Below are positions 44,964-52,173 of a stretch of DNA of 52,173 nt, piece by piece. The stretch comes from Streptomyces echinoruber (GTDB lineage Bacteria > Actinomycetota > Actinomycetes > Streptomycetales > Streptomycetaceae): assembly GCF_014651135.1 (NCBI RefSeq), contig NZ_BMWH01000027.1:1-52173 (forward strand), read 5' to 3'. A model generated the notes under the pieces. It saw only the letters and a program-made list of their open reading frames with translations, was not told where the DNA came from and did not search any database. Position 1 is the first letter of the stretch; each line of letters opens with the position of its first letter. Position numbers and translations under genes: made by a program.

Positions 44964-46124
44964 ATGGTGCGTGCGCTGGGCGTCGCGGTCGTCGGGTTCG
45001 GATGGATGGGCCGGGTGCACACCCAGGTGTACGCCCGCCTCCCGCACCACTACCCGGACCTGCCGCTGCGTCCGCGGCTGGTGGCGGTCGCCGAGGAGGT
45101 GCCGGGCCGGGCCGAGGAGGCGGCCGCGCAGTTCGGGTTCGCCTCCACCACCCGCGACTGGCGCGAGGTGGCCGCCGATGCGCGGGTGCAGGCGGTCAGC
45201 ATCACCGCCCCCAACTTCCTGCACCGCGAGATCGGCGTGGCGATGGCCCGGGCCGGCAAACACATCTGGATCGAGAAGCCGGTGGGGCTGGGCGTCGACG
45301 ACGCCCGCGCCGTCGCGGACGCGGTCGCCGAGGCGGGCGTGCAGGGCGCGGTCGGCTTCAACTACCGCAACGCACCCGCCGTCGAGTACGCCCGCGACCT
45401 GATCGCCACGGGCGAGATCGGCACCGTCACGCACGTGCGCATCCGCCTCTTCAGCGACTACGCCGCCCATCCCGAGGGTGCGTTGACCTGGCGCTACGAG
45501 CGCGCACGCGGAGGCAGCGGGGTGCTGGGCGACCTCGCCTCGCACGGTGCCGACCTGGCCCGCTTCCTGCTCGGCGACATCGCCTCCCTCACCGCCGACA
45601 CGGCCGTCTTCGTCCCCCAGCGGGCCCGCCCCACCGGCGCCACGGCCGGCCACGCCCGCGCATCCGGCGGCGAGCTCGGGCCGGTGGAGAACGAGGACTA
45701 CGTCTCCTGCCTGCTGCGCTTCGCCTCCGGCGCCCGCGGCGTGCTGGAGGCCTGCCGGGTGTCGGTGGGCGAGCAGAACAACTACGGCTTCGAGGTGCAC
45801 GGCACCAAGGGCGCGGTCTTCTGGGACTTCCGCCGCATGAACGAGCTGGGGGTCAGCCGCGGCACCGCCTACCAGGACCAGCCCGTCACCACCGTCTTCG
45901 CCGGTCCCGGCCACGGCGAGTTCGCCGCGTTCCAGCCGGGCGCGGCCAACGCCATGGGCTACGACGACCTGAAGGTGATCGAGGCCCACCGCTTCCTGCG
46001 CTCCGTCGCCGAGGGCAGGCCGTACGGCGCCACGCTGCCGGACGCGGTGCGCAGCGCCGCCGTGCTGGACGCGATGGCGCGCTCCGCGCGGAGCGGCGCG
46101 TGGGTCACCGTAGCGGTGCCGTAG
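44964..46124 (+). CDS. Gfo/Idh/MocA-family oxidoreductase (first)
   Basis: A 386-aa NAD(P)-dependent dehydrogenase. GVAVVGFGWMGRVHTQVYARLP is the Rossmann motif. KHIWIEKPVGLG contains the conserved EKP, and GSGVLGDLASHGADLARFLLGD carries the catalytic DxxxH-like region. Family members oxidise cyclitols or sugars. It sits under divergent LacI control. ATG follows AGAGGGG. Its last 20 bp overlap the convergent LacI gene. Confidence 0.9.
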   Translation: MVRALGVAVVGFGWMGRVHTQVYARLPHHYPDLPLRPRLVAVAEEVPGRAEEAAAQFGFASTTRDWREVAADARVQAVSITAPNFLHREIGVAMARAGKHIWIEKPVGLGVDDARAVADAVAEAGVQGAVGFNYRNAPAVEYARDLIATGEIGTVTHVRIRLFSDYAAHPEGALTWRYERARGGSGVLGDLASHGADLARFLLGDIASLTADTAVFVPQRARPTGATAGHARASGGELGPVENEDYVSCLLRFASGARGVLEACRVSVGEQNNYGFEVHGTKGAVFWDFRRMNELGVSRGTAYQDQPVTTVFAGPGHGEFAAFQPGAANAMGYDDLKVIEAHRFLRSVAEGRPYGATLPDAVRSAAVLDAMARSARSGAWVTVAVP

Positions 46125-47148
46125 GCAGGTGGGCAGGCATGTTGTAGGGCGTGACGACCTGGATCGCGGACGGCAGCGTGGGGCCGGCGGGCGGCAGGGC
46201 GCCGTGGGCGCGCATCACGAGGTGGCAGGCCTCCCGCACGTCCTGGCGCAGGTCGTGGTGGAGCACCGCGGACAGGCGGTGCTCGCGCAGCAGCCGCGTG
46301 TTGTCCTGGTCCAGGTCGTGCGCGACGAACACGGCGCACTCGCGGCCGAGGTCCTCGAAGGCCCGCAGGGTGGCGATGTTGCCGCCGCCGATCGAGTAGA
46401 CCGCGCGGATGTCCGGGTCGCGCTCCAGGGCGGAGCGGACCAGGTCGTACTGGGTGGCGTCCAGGCCCTGCCCCTCGGCGATCTCCACCAGCGCGCGCTG
46501 CGGGTGGCGGGCCCGCATCAGGCTGCGGAAGCCCATCTCGCGCTCCTCCTCGTTGCGGAAGAAGCCGCTGCTGAGGCTGGTGAGGACGTTGCCGGGCCGG
46601 TCGCCGAGCCATTGGCCCATCAGGTAGGCGGCCGTGGCGCCCGCGGCGCGGTTGTCGATGCCGACGTAGGCCAGGCGGGCGCTGGCGGGCAGGTCGGTGA
46701 CCAGGGTGATCACCGGGATGCCGGCGGCGTCCAGCCGGCCGACGGCCTCGGTGACCTCGGGGACGTCGGGCGCCTTGAGGATGACGCCCTGCGAACCGCG
46801 CCGGGCGATCCGGTCCAGGATTCCGACCAGTTCCGCCACCGGGCCGGTCTGCCGGAAGTGGAAGCGGGAGCGCAGCACCGCCGGGTGCAGGGCGGGCAGT
46901 TCCGCCTCCAGCGCCGTGCGCACCGCGGTGGTGAACCGCTCCGGCGCCTGCATCACGATGTCGACCATGAAGGTGCGGCCCACCAGCCGCACCTGGGTGC
47001 GCTGCCGGTCCAGGTCGGCGATGGCCCGGTACACCTCCTGCGCGGTGCTCTCCCGCACTCCGCCCCGCCCGTTGAGCACGCGGTCCACGGTGGCCTCGCT
47101 CAGACCGGCCTGACGTGCGATCTCACGAATCGGGAAAGGGTGGCCCAC
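46105..47148 (-). CDS. LacI-family transcriptional regulator (second)
   Basis: A 347-aa protein: HTH PIREIARQAGLSEATVDRVLNGRGGVRESTAQEVYRAIADLDRQ, with VDRVLN in place of the common VSRVLN. A sugar-binding domain follows (VDIVMQAPERFTTAVRTALEAELP... VILKAPDVPEVTEAVGRLDAAGIPVITLVTDLP). This subgroup resembles regulators of inositol or related catabolism. GTG at 47148 has AAGGAG 6 nt upstream. It diverges from the PhyH-like gene. Confidence 0.88.
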   Translation of the reverse strand: MGHPFPIREIARQAGLSEATVDRVLNGRGGVRESTAQEVYRAIADLDRQRTQVRLVGRTFMVDIVMQAPERFTTAVRTALEAELPALHPAVLRSRFHFRQTGPVAELVGILDRIARRGSQGVILKAPDVPEVTEAVGRLDAAGIPVITLVTDLPASARLAYVGIDNRAAGATAAYLMGQWLGDRPGNVLTSLSSGFFRNEEEREMGFRSLMRARHPQRALVEIAEGQGLDATQYDLVRSALERDPDIRAVYSIGGGNIATLRAFEDLGRECAVFVAHDLDQDNTRLLREHRLSAVLHHDLRQDVREACHLVMRAHGALPPAGPTLPSAIQVVTPYNMPAHLPTAPLR

Positions 47149-47159
47149 ACCAGGCTCCT

Positions 47160-47212
47160 TGAGGGGTTTTTGATGGCTTCCTGCTGATTGTTCGAGGGGT
47201 TTGTACGGACAA
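47160..47212. promoter_or_regulatory. Divergent control region with repeated elements
   Basis: GAGGGGTTT occurs at 47161 and 47194, 33 bp (about three turns) apart. TTGTACGGACAA (47201-47212) is an inverted repeat TTGT/ACAA. Both lie between the second LacI gene and the PhyH-like gene and are candidate operator elements. Confidence 0.45.
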
Positions 47213-47254
47213 GAATGACAGAGCCGTGCCGACCCGTTGCCCAAGGGGACGACG

Positions 47255-48412
47255 ATGTCCATCCCTTCCGCCCACCGCCGCGCCTGGCTGTCCGCACAGG
47301 ACTGCGACCTGGCCGCGTTCCGCGCGCTGGTCGAGCAGGCGACGGATCCCGCCGACCACCCGCACGCCCGCGCCGTGGAGCACAACGTGCCGGTCTACGA
47401 CGCCCGCCGGCTCGAGGCCGGCCGCCCGCTCGAGGCCGAGCTGGTGCGGGCGCTCACCGACGGCCCGGGCATCGTCGTCTTCCGGGGCGCCTTCCCCGAC
47501 CCGGCGGTCGTCGACCGGGCCACGGCCGTCTTCGACGCGCTGATCGCCGAGCAGCGCGCCGCGGGCGTGAGCGCCGGGGACCACTTCGCCCGGCCCGGCG
47601 CCAACGACCGGGTGTGGAACGCGCTGGAGAAGCTGGCGCTGCGCGACCCGGAGACGTTCGCCGCCTATTACGCCAACGACGTGCTCGCCCTGGTGTCGCG
47701 GGCCTGGCTCGGGCCCGGCTACCAGGTCACCTCCCAGGTCAACGTGGTCAACCCGGGCGGCGCGGCGCAGCGCCCGCACCGCGACTACCACCTCGGCTTC
47801 CTCTCCGAGAAGGACGCGGCCGCCTACCCGGCGCACGTGCACCGCCTCTCCCCCGTGCTCACCCTGCAGGGCGCCGTCGCCCACTGCGACATGCCGGTGG
47901 AGTCCGGGCCGACGATGTACCTGCCGTTCTCACAGACCTACGAGCCCGGGTACCTGGCCTGGCGGCGGCCGGAGTTCCGCGCCTACTTCGACGCGCACCA
48001 CGTGCAATTGCCGCTCGCCAAGGGCGACGCGGTCTTCTTCAACCCGGCGCTCTTCCACGCCGCCGGCACCAACCGCTCGGCGGACGTCCGGCGCACGGCC
48101 AACCTGCTGCAGGTCTCCTCCGCCTTCGGGCGCGCGATGGAGACGGTGGACCGGGAGGCGGTGGTGAACGCCGTCTACCCGGTGCTGCTGCGGCGCAGGG
48201 CCGAGGGCGCCCCCGCCGCGTGGCTGGAGCACGTGATCGCCGCGAGCGCCGAGGGCTACCCCTTCCCCACCAACCTCGACCGCGACCCCCCGGTCGACGG
48301 CCTGGCCCCGCCCGCGCAGGCCGACCTGGTGCGGCGCGCGCTGGCCGAGGAGTGGCCGCCCGAGCGGCTGCGGGACGCGGTGCGCCGTGCCGCCGCGCGG
48401 CGCGCGAGCTGA
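47255..48412 (+). CDS. Phytanoyl-CoA dioxygenase (PhyH)-family Fe(II)/2OG oxygenase
   Basis: A 385-aa protein. HRDYHLGF supplies the HxD iron ligands, and LFHAAGTNRSADVRRTANLLQ supplies the distal His and the 2-oxoglutarate-binding Arg. It would hydroxylate a small substrate. Clustered with SDR and Gfo/Idh/MocA dehydrogenases, it probably acts on a carbohydrate-derived compound. ATG follows AAGGGGACGACG. Confidence 0.88.
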   Translation: MSIPSAHRRAWLSAQDCDLAAFRALVEQATDPADHPHARAVEHNVPVYDARRLEAGRPLEAELVRALTDGPGIVVFRGAFPDPAVVDRATAVFDALIAEQRAAGVSAGDHFARPGANDRVWNALEKLALRDPETFAAYYANDVLALVSRAWLGPGYQVTSQVNVVNPGGAAQRPHRDYHLGFLSEKDAAAYPAHVHRLSPVLTLQGAVAHCDMPVESGPTMYLPFSQTYEPGYLAWRRPEFRAYFDAHHVQLPLAKGDAVFFNPALFHAAGTNRSADVRRTANLLQVSSAFGRAMETVDREAVVNAVYPVLLRRRAEGAPAAWLEHVIAASAEGYPFPTNLDRDPPVDGLAPPAQADLVRRALAEEWPPERLRDAVRRAAARRAS

Positions 48413-48423
48413 CCGCGACGGCC

Positions 48424-48518
48424 CGAGCGACCCGAACGACCCGAGCGACCCGAACGACCCGAGCGACCCGAACGACTCGAGCGACCTGAGCGACTCGAGC
48501 GACTTGAGCGACCCGAGT
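48424..48518 (+). repeat. 9-bp tandem repeat downstream of the PhyH-like gene
   Basis: About ten alternating units of CGAGCGACC and CGAACGACC, degenerating to CGAGCGACT/TTGAGCGAC. It fills the spacer before the SDR gene, apart from the ribosome-binding region. Confidence 0.9.
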
Positions 48519-48535
48519 GAAAGGACAACCGGGGC

Positions 48536-49312
48536 ATGGGACTTCTGGACGACAAGGTCGTCCTCGTCAACGGCGGCACACAGGGCGTGGGTGCCGCGAT
48601 CGCGCGGGCGGCGGTGCGCGAGGGCGCCGCCGTCACCGTCAGCGGACGGCGGCCGGAGCCCGGCGAGGCGCTCGTCGCGGAGCTGACCGCCGCCGGCGGC
48701 GAGGCGGCGTTCGTCCGCGCCGACCTGGCCGACGCCCAGCAGGCCAAGGCGTGTGTCGCCGAAGTGGTGGCGGCGCACGGCCGGATCGACTGCCTGGTGA
48801 ACTCGGCGGGGCTGACCTCGCGCGGCACGCTGCTGAACACCACGCCGGAGCTGTTCGACGCGCACATCGCGGTCAACCTCAAGGGGCCGTTCTTCGCCAT
48901 GCAGGCCGCCGTCGCCGACATGGTGGCGCGGCAGGCGCCCGGCACGATCGTCAACATCATCACGTCCTCCGCGCACGGCGGCCAGCCGTACCTGGCGCCG
49001 TACGTCGCCGCCAAGGCGGGCCTGGCCGGGCTGACCCGCAACGCGGCGCACGCCCACCGCTGGGACCGCGTCCGCATCAACGGCCTCAACATCGGCTGGA
49101 CCGCCACGGAGGGCGAGGACGCCACCCAGCGCGCCTTCCACGGCGCCGGGGACGACTGGCAGGAGCGGGCCGCCGCGCGGCTGCCGATGGGCCGGCTCGG
49201 CCGGCCGGACGAGATCGCCGACTTCGTGGTCCTGCTGCTGTCGGACCGCTCCGGCGTGGTCACCGGCTCGGTGATCGACTGGGACCAGAACGTCCTCGGC
49301 GGCCTCGACTGA
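48536..49312 (+). CDS. Short-chain dehydrogenase/reductase (SDR)
   Basis: A 258-aa classical SDR. NGGTQGVGAAIARA is the cofactor-binding TGxxxGxG variant, LVNSAG the NNAG-like motif. YVAAKAG is the catalytic YxxxK, with Ser in ITSSAHGG. Probably oxidises a polyol or sugar intermediate in this catabolic gene set. GAAAGGAC precedes the ATG. Confidence 0.92.
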   Translation: MGLLDDKVVLVNGGTQGVGAAIARAAVREGAAVTVSGRRPEPGEALVAELTAAGGEAAFVRADLADAQQAKACVAEVVAAHGRIDCLVNSAGLTSRGTLLNTTPELFDAHIAVNLKGPFFAMQAAVADMVARQAPGTIVNIITSSAHGGQPYLAPYVAAKAGLAGLTRNAAHAHRWDRVRINGLNIGWTATEGEDATQRAFHGAGDDWQERAAARLPMGRLGRPDEIADFVVLLLSDRSGVVTGSVIDWDQNVLGGLD

Positions 49313-49357
49313 GCCGCCGCCCCCGTACAACCCCGTACGACCCCCGTACGACCCCCG
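49313..49357 (+). repeat. Short CCCCGTACRAC tandem repeats after the SDR stop
   Basis: CCCCGTACAAC, CCCCGTACGAC, CCCCGTACGAC in succession, then CCCCGCACCC, ending at the AAGGAG of the next gene. Confidence 0.75.
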
Positions 49358-49377
49358 CACCCAAGGAGCACCACCTC

Positions 49378-50382
49378 ATGCGCATCGGAATCCTCGGCCT
49401 GGGCCGGATCGGCGCCTTCCACGCCGAGACCCTCTCCGGGCTCGACGCGGTCGACTCGCTCGTCGTCTCCGACCCGTTCACGGACGCCGCCAAGGCGGCC
49501 GCCGAGCGGTTCGGGGCCGAGGTCGCCGACTCGCCGGAAGCCGTCCTGGCCGCCGGTGTGGACGGCGTCGTCGTGGCGGCCGCGACCGACGCCCACCCCG
49601 CCCTGATCCTGGCCTGCGCCGAGGCGGGCGTCCCCGTCTTCTGCGAGAAGCCCGTCGCCCGCACCATGCGGGAGGGCGTGCAGGTCCTCAAGGCCCTGCG
49701 CGGCACGGACGTGCCCGTGCAGATCGGCTACAACCGGCGCTTCGACGCCGGTTTCACCGCCGCCCGCGAGGCCGTGCGCGCCGGCGAGCTGGGGCCGCTG
49801 CACACCGTGCGGTCCACCACGCTGGACCCGGCGCCGCCGCCGGCCGCGTACATCGCCGCCTCCGGCGGCATCTTCCGCGACTGCTCCGTGCACGACTTCG
49901 ACATCATCCGCTGGGTGACCGGCCGCGAGGTCGCCGAGGTGTACGCCGCCGGCGGCAACAAGGGCGCCGACTACATCCGGCGGGCCGGCGACGCCGACAC
50001 CACCGGCGCCCTGCTCACCCTCGACGACGGCACCCTCGCCGTCGTCTCCAACAGCCGCCACAACGGCCGCGGTTACGACGTGCGCATGGAACTGCACGGC
50101 TTCCGGGACTCCATCGCCGTCGGCCTCGACGACAAGCTGCCGCTGCGTTCCGTGGAACCCGGGGCGACCTTCCCCGCGGGCACCCCGCACGACTTCTTCA
50201 TGGACCGCTTCGCCGACGCCTACCGCGCCGAACTCACCGCGTTCACCGAGGTGGTGGCCGGTGCCCGGCCCTCCCCGTGCACCGTCGAGGACGCCCTGGA
50301 GGCGGGCTGGATCGCCGAGGCGTGCACCCTGTCGCTGAAGGAGCGCCGCCCGGTGACCCTCGACGAGGTCCGCACCGTCTGA
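49378..50382 (+). CDS. Gfo/Idh/MocA-family oxidoreductase, inositol 2-dehydrogenase-like
   Basis: A 334-aa protein of IolG length. RIGILGLGRIGAFHAETL is the Rossmann motif, VPVFCEKPVARTM the EKP motif, and QIGYNRRFDAGF and GGIFRDCSVHDFDIIRWVTG (DxxxH) are strongly IolG-like. Probably oxidises myo-inositol or a related cyclitol. ATG follows AAGGAG by 9 nt. Confidence 0.88.
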   Translation: MRIGILGLGRIGAFHAETLSGLDAVDSLVVSDPFTDAAKAAAERFGAEVADSPEAVLAAGVDGVVVAAATDAHPALILACAEAGVPVFCEKPVARTMREGVQVLKALRGTDVPVQIGYNRRFDAGFTAAREAVRAGELGPLHTVRSTTLDPAPPPAAYIAASGGIFRDCSVHDFDIIRWVTGREVAEVYAAGGNKGADYIRRAGDADTTGALLTLDDGTLAVVSNSRHNGRGYDVRMELHGFRDSIAVGLDDKLPLRSVEPGATFPAGTPHDFFMDRFADAYRAELTAFTEVVAGARPSPCTVEDALEAGWIAEACTLSLKERRPVTLDEVRTV

Positions 50383-50442
50383 CACCGTCCGACACCGTCC
50401 GGCTCCGTCCGACACCGTCCGGCTCCGTCCGACACGGTCCGA
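50373..50442 (+). repeat. 10-bp tandem repeat beginning in the stop codon region
   Basis: Seven units related to CACCGTCCGA. The first, CACCGTCTGA (50373-50382), includes the stop codon of the dehydrogenase gene. Confidence 0.9.
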
Positions 50443-50544
50443 CGCGGCTCACCGCGGGGCGGGTCGCAGGACCCCGCCCCGCGACGGGCCGTGCGCTGCG
50501 GTGGGCCGTGCGCCTCGGTGGGCCCGGCCGGGCGGGTACGCCCG

Positions 50545-51147
50545 CTACGCGCCGCGCCAGATATTGGCGAACGCGGCGTCCTCGATGGCGCGGCGCCGGC
50601 GTACGGCGTCCAGTTCCGTCGTGGCGTCGACCACGGCGGCGAACACGGTCTGGGCCGCCTCGTCGAGCACCGGGACGTCCTCGGGCACGTCCTCCCGTAC
50701 CCCGGCAGCCGCCGCAAGGGTGACGAGCACCGGTTCGTCGGCCTCCCAGCGGTGTACGGCCCGCCGCCGGGCCGAGGAGTCGGCCGGCACCGGCCGGGCG
50801 CGGCGGAAGGGGAGCCAGGAGCCGCGTGCCCGGGAGACGACCCCTTCCTCGCGGAGGGCGGTCACGTATTCCCGAGCCAGTCCGCGGCCCCGGCGCCACA
50901 GCCAGTCCTCGACCGACTCGTACGGCTCGTCCCTGAGGAGAAAGGCCGCGGCCCGCTCCAGCAGCGGGTCCTCGAGAGGAGGTGTCAGGCGCGGCACGAT
51001 GCGGTCGCCGGCGAGCGCCACCGCCTCGGCGCGCAGGAGGTCGATCAGCTCGGCCCCGGCGAGCGCGAGCGACAGATCCCCCTGCGTCACGGTCCGGCTC
51101 GGTGTGACGTCCATCGCGACGATCACCAGGTCTCGTGCGGTGCTCAT
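50545..51147 (-). CDS. GPP34 (GOLPH3-like) family protein
   Basis: A 200-aa protein with the GPP34 signature: SLALAGAELIDLLRAEAVALAGDRIVP, then EYVTALREEGVVSRARG, and PVLVTLAAAAG. Eukaryotic GOLPH3 binds phosphoinositides; bacterial members are frequent in Streptomyces and of unknown function. GAGGGGAG lies 5 nt before the ATG, with TAACGT upstream. It has no evident tie to the surrounding catabolic genes. Confidence 0.8.
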   Translation of the reverse strand: MSTARDLVIVAMDVTPSRTVTQGDLSLALAGAELIDLLRAEAVALAGDRIVPRLTPPLEDPLLERAAAFLLRDEPYESVEDWLWRRGRGLAREYVTALREEGVVSRARGSWLPFRRARPVPADSSARRRAVHRWEADEPVLVTLAAAAGVREDVPEDVPVLDEAAQTVFAAVVDATTELDAVRRRRAIEDAAFANIWRGA

Positions 51148-51284
51148 GAGTGCTCCCCTCGACGTCACAAGCGACGTTACGCCGATGCCGGCCGGACGGT
51201 GACCGGGAACCGCGGAGCGTGATCACGCCCACCGGCCGCCGCCCGGGGCCGCCGGTCCGTCCCGGCACCGCCGAAGGCCCCGGA

Positions 51285-52173
51285 TCACGGTCGGGGAGAT
51301 ACGGCGGGCGGGTACAGTGACGGCCTCTCCACCAAGTCGACCTCCACCCGGACGCCGTCCCGCAGCGCCCGGACGCCCGCCTCGCACACCGCGGCCGCCG
51401 CGTAGCCGTCCCAGGTGCTCGGGCCGGTGGTCCCGCCGCGGCGGGCGGCGTCGACCCAGGCCTGGACCTCGCGGTCGTAGGCCTCGGCGAAGCGTTCGGT
51501 GCAGTCCTGGGCGACGGTGCCGCCCCAGCGGCCGGCCAGGTGGGTGAGCATGCCGTGGCAGTCGCCGATGCGGGCGGTGCCGCGTTCGCACACGATCTCC
51601 GCCTGCACCTGGTAGCCGAAGCCGCAGTGGACGAAGATCTCGGCGTCGGCGAGGACCCCGCCGTCGGTCTCCAGGAGGAGGAACTGCGGGTCCTGGACGC
51701 CGTCCGGCGCGTACGCGGACGCGGCCGGCCGCAACACCGTCACCGCGGTGATCTCCTGGCCGAGCAGCCAGCGGGTGGCGTCCGCCTCGTGCGCCGCGGA
51801 GTCGGTGACGAGCAGGGCGCTGGTCCAGCCGGGCGGGGCGGTGACGTTGCGGTGCCGGTGGTGCAGCAGCAGCGGCCGGCCGAGCCGTCCCGTCTCCAGC
51901 AACGCCTTGAGCCGGGCGTACTCCGGGTCGTAGCGCCGCATGAAACCGACCTGAACGCGGCGCCGGCCGAGCCGCTGCTCGGCCTCCATGACGCGCAGGG
52001 CGGACGCCGCGTCCGGGGTGAGGGGCTTCTCGCACAGCACCGGCAGGTCGTGCGCGAGCGCGGCGAGCAGCGCGTCCTCGTGGGCGGGGCCCGGGGAGGC
52101 GATCAGTACGGCGTCCACGTCGGGGGCGGCCAGTGCGGCGGCCGGGTCGGCGTACGCGGTGCAGCCGTCGACG
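51285..52173 (-). CDS. Gfo/Idh/MocA-family oxidoreductase (third), 5' end outside window
   Basis: At least 295 aa are visible; the frame is open to the window edge. LIASPGPAHEDALLAALAHDLPVLCEKPLTPDAA has the EKP motif, QVGFMRRYDPEYARL follows, and TDSAAHEADATRWLLGQEITAVTV is the DxxxH-type region. Another cyclitol/sugar dehydrogenase of the IolG group. The Rossmann glycine motif lies beyond base 52173. Confidence 0.88.
   Translation of the reverse strand, partial: VDGCTAYADPAAALAAPDVDAVLIASPGPAHEDALLAALAHDLPVLCEKPLTPDAASALRVMEAEQRLGRRRVQVGFMRRYDPEYARLKALLETGRLGRPLLLHHRHRNVTAPPGWTSALLVTDSAAHEADATRWLLGQEITAVTVLRPAASAYAPDGVQDPQFLLLETDGGVLADAEIFVHCGFGYQVQAEIVCERGTARIGDCHGMLTHLAGRWGGTVAQDCTERFAEAYDREVQAWVDAARRGGTTGPSTWDGYAAAAVCEAGVRALRDGVRVEVDLVERPSLYPPAVSPRP

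Overview
The window is high-G+C actinobacterial chromosome, almost certainly Streptomyces. Third codon positions are nearly all G or C and GTG starts are common. Several genes look leaderless, with a -10 element 6-8 nt before the start codon. Other pointers are a mycothiol-dependent-type enzyme, a monomeric NADP-isocitrate dehydrogenase and a TTA codon placed in a leader ORF.

Left end (57-9933): the right part of what I read as a dithiolopyrrolone (holomycin/thiolutin-type) gene cluster. A PPC-decarboxylase-like flavoprotein diverges from a co-directional run of a Cys-specific Cy-A-PCP NRPS, a GMC oxidoreductase, a type II thioesterase and an acyl-CoA dehydrogenase. This is the gene content, and as far as I recall the order, of hlmF / hlmE-D-C-B. 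An XRE-cupin regulator and a CxxC thioredoxin-reductase-like flavoenzyme (HlmI-like dithiol oxidase) follow. A near-identical 17-bp motif precedes the regulator and the CxxC enzyme, and its core recurs at the NRPS promoter, which suggests a small regulon. The acyltransferase, condensation, globin and exporter genes of such clusters would have to lie left of base 1.

Middle (10299-25696): a truncated cysteinyl-tRNA-synthetase-like protein without HIGH or KMSKS, an aminoglycoside phosphotransferase-family kinase, a DinB/maleylpyruvate-isomerase-family protein, a three-gene glycerol kinase / G3P dehydrogenase / FAD oxidoreductase operon, a helical-repeat protein behind a TTA-containing upstream ORF, an APC permease, an MscS channel, isocitrate dehydrogenase and an N-formylglutamate amidohydrolase.

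25883-31287: a divergent four-gene cassette. One side encodes a cytosolic-looking subtilisin, an ECF-like sigma factor and a small acidic partner. The other side encodes a TPR-CHAT (caspase-clan) protease. It looks like a proteolytic signalling or conflict system. After it come GNAT, FUSC transporter, LysR, MerR and metallo-beta-lactamase-fold genes, then two damaged genes (an N-terminal remnant and a YbaK gene with a poly-C frameshift).

39116-42824: a 3.7-kb, visibly lower-G+C genomic island inserted in the 3' end of tRNA-Pro(GGG), with 43-bp att repeats. Its integrase is dead (lost box-I Arg, internal deletion, 23-bp tandem duplication). It still carries an intact-looking two-gene system: an EACC1-like small protein translationally coupled to a caspase-HTH protein. 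Two unrelated caspase-clan systems therefore sit within about 14 kb.

Right end (42900-52173): a MarR gene beside a decayed dioxygenase fragment, then a sugar/cyclitol catabolic region with two LacI-type regulators, three Gfo/Idh/MocA dehydrogenases (the last running off the window), a PhyH-type dioxygenase and an SDR. A GPP34-family gene is embedded in it. A recurrent oddity is short tandem repeats starting at or just after stop codons, in two cases placing TGA in all three frames.
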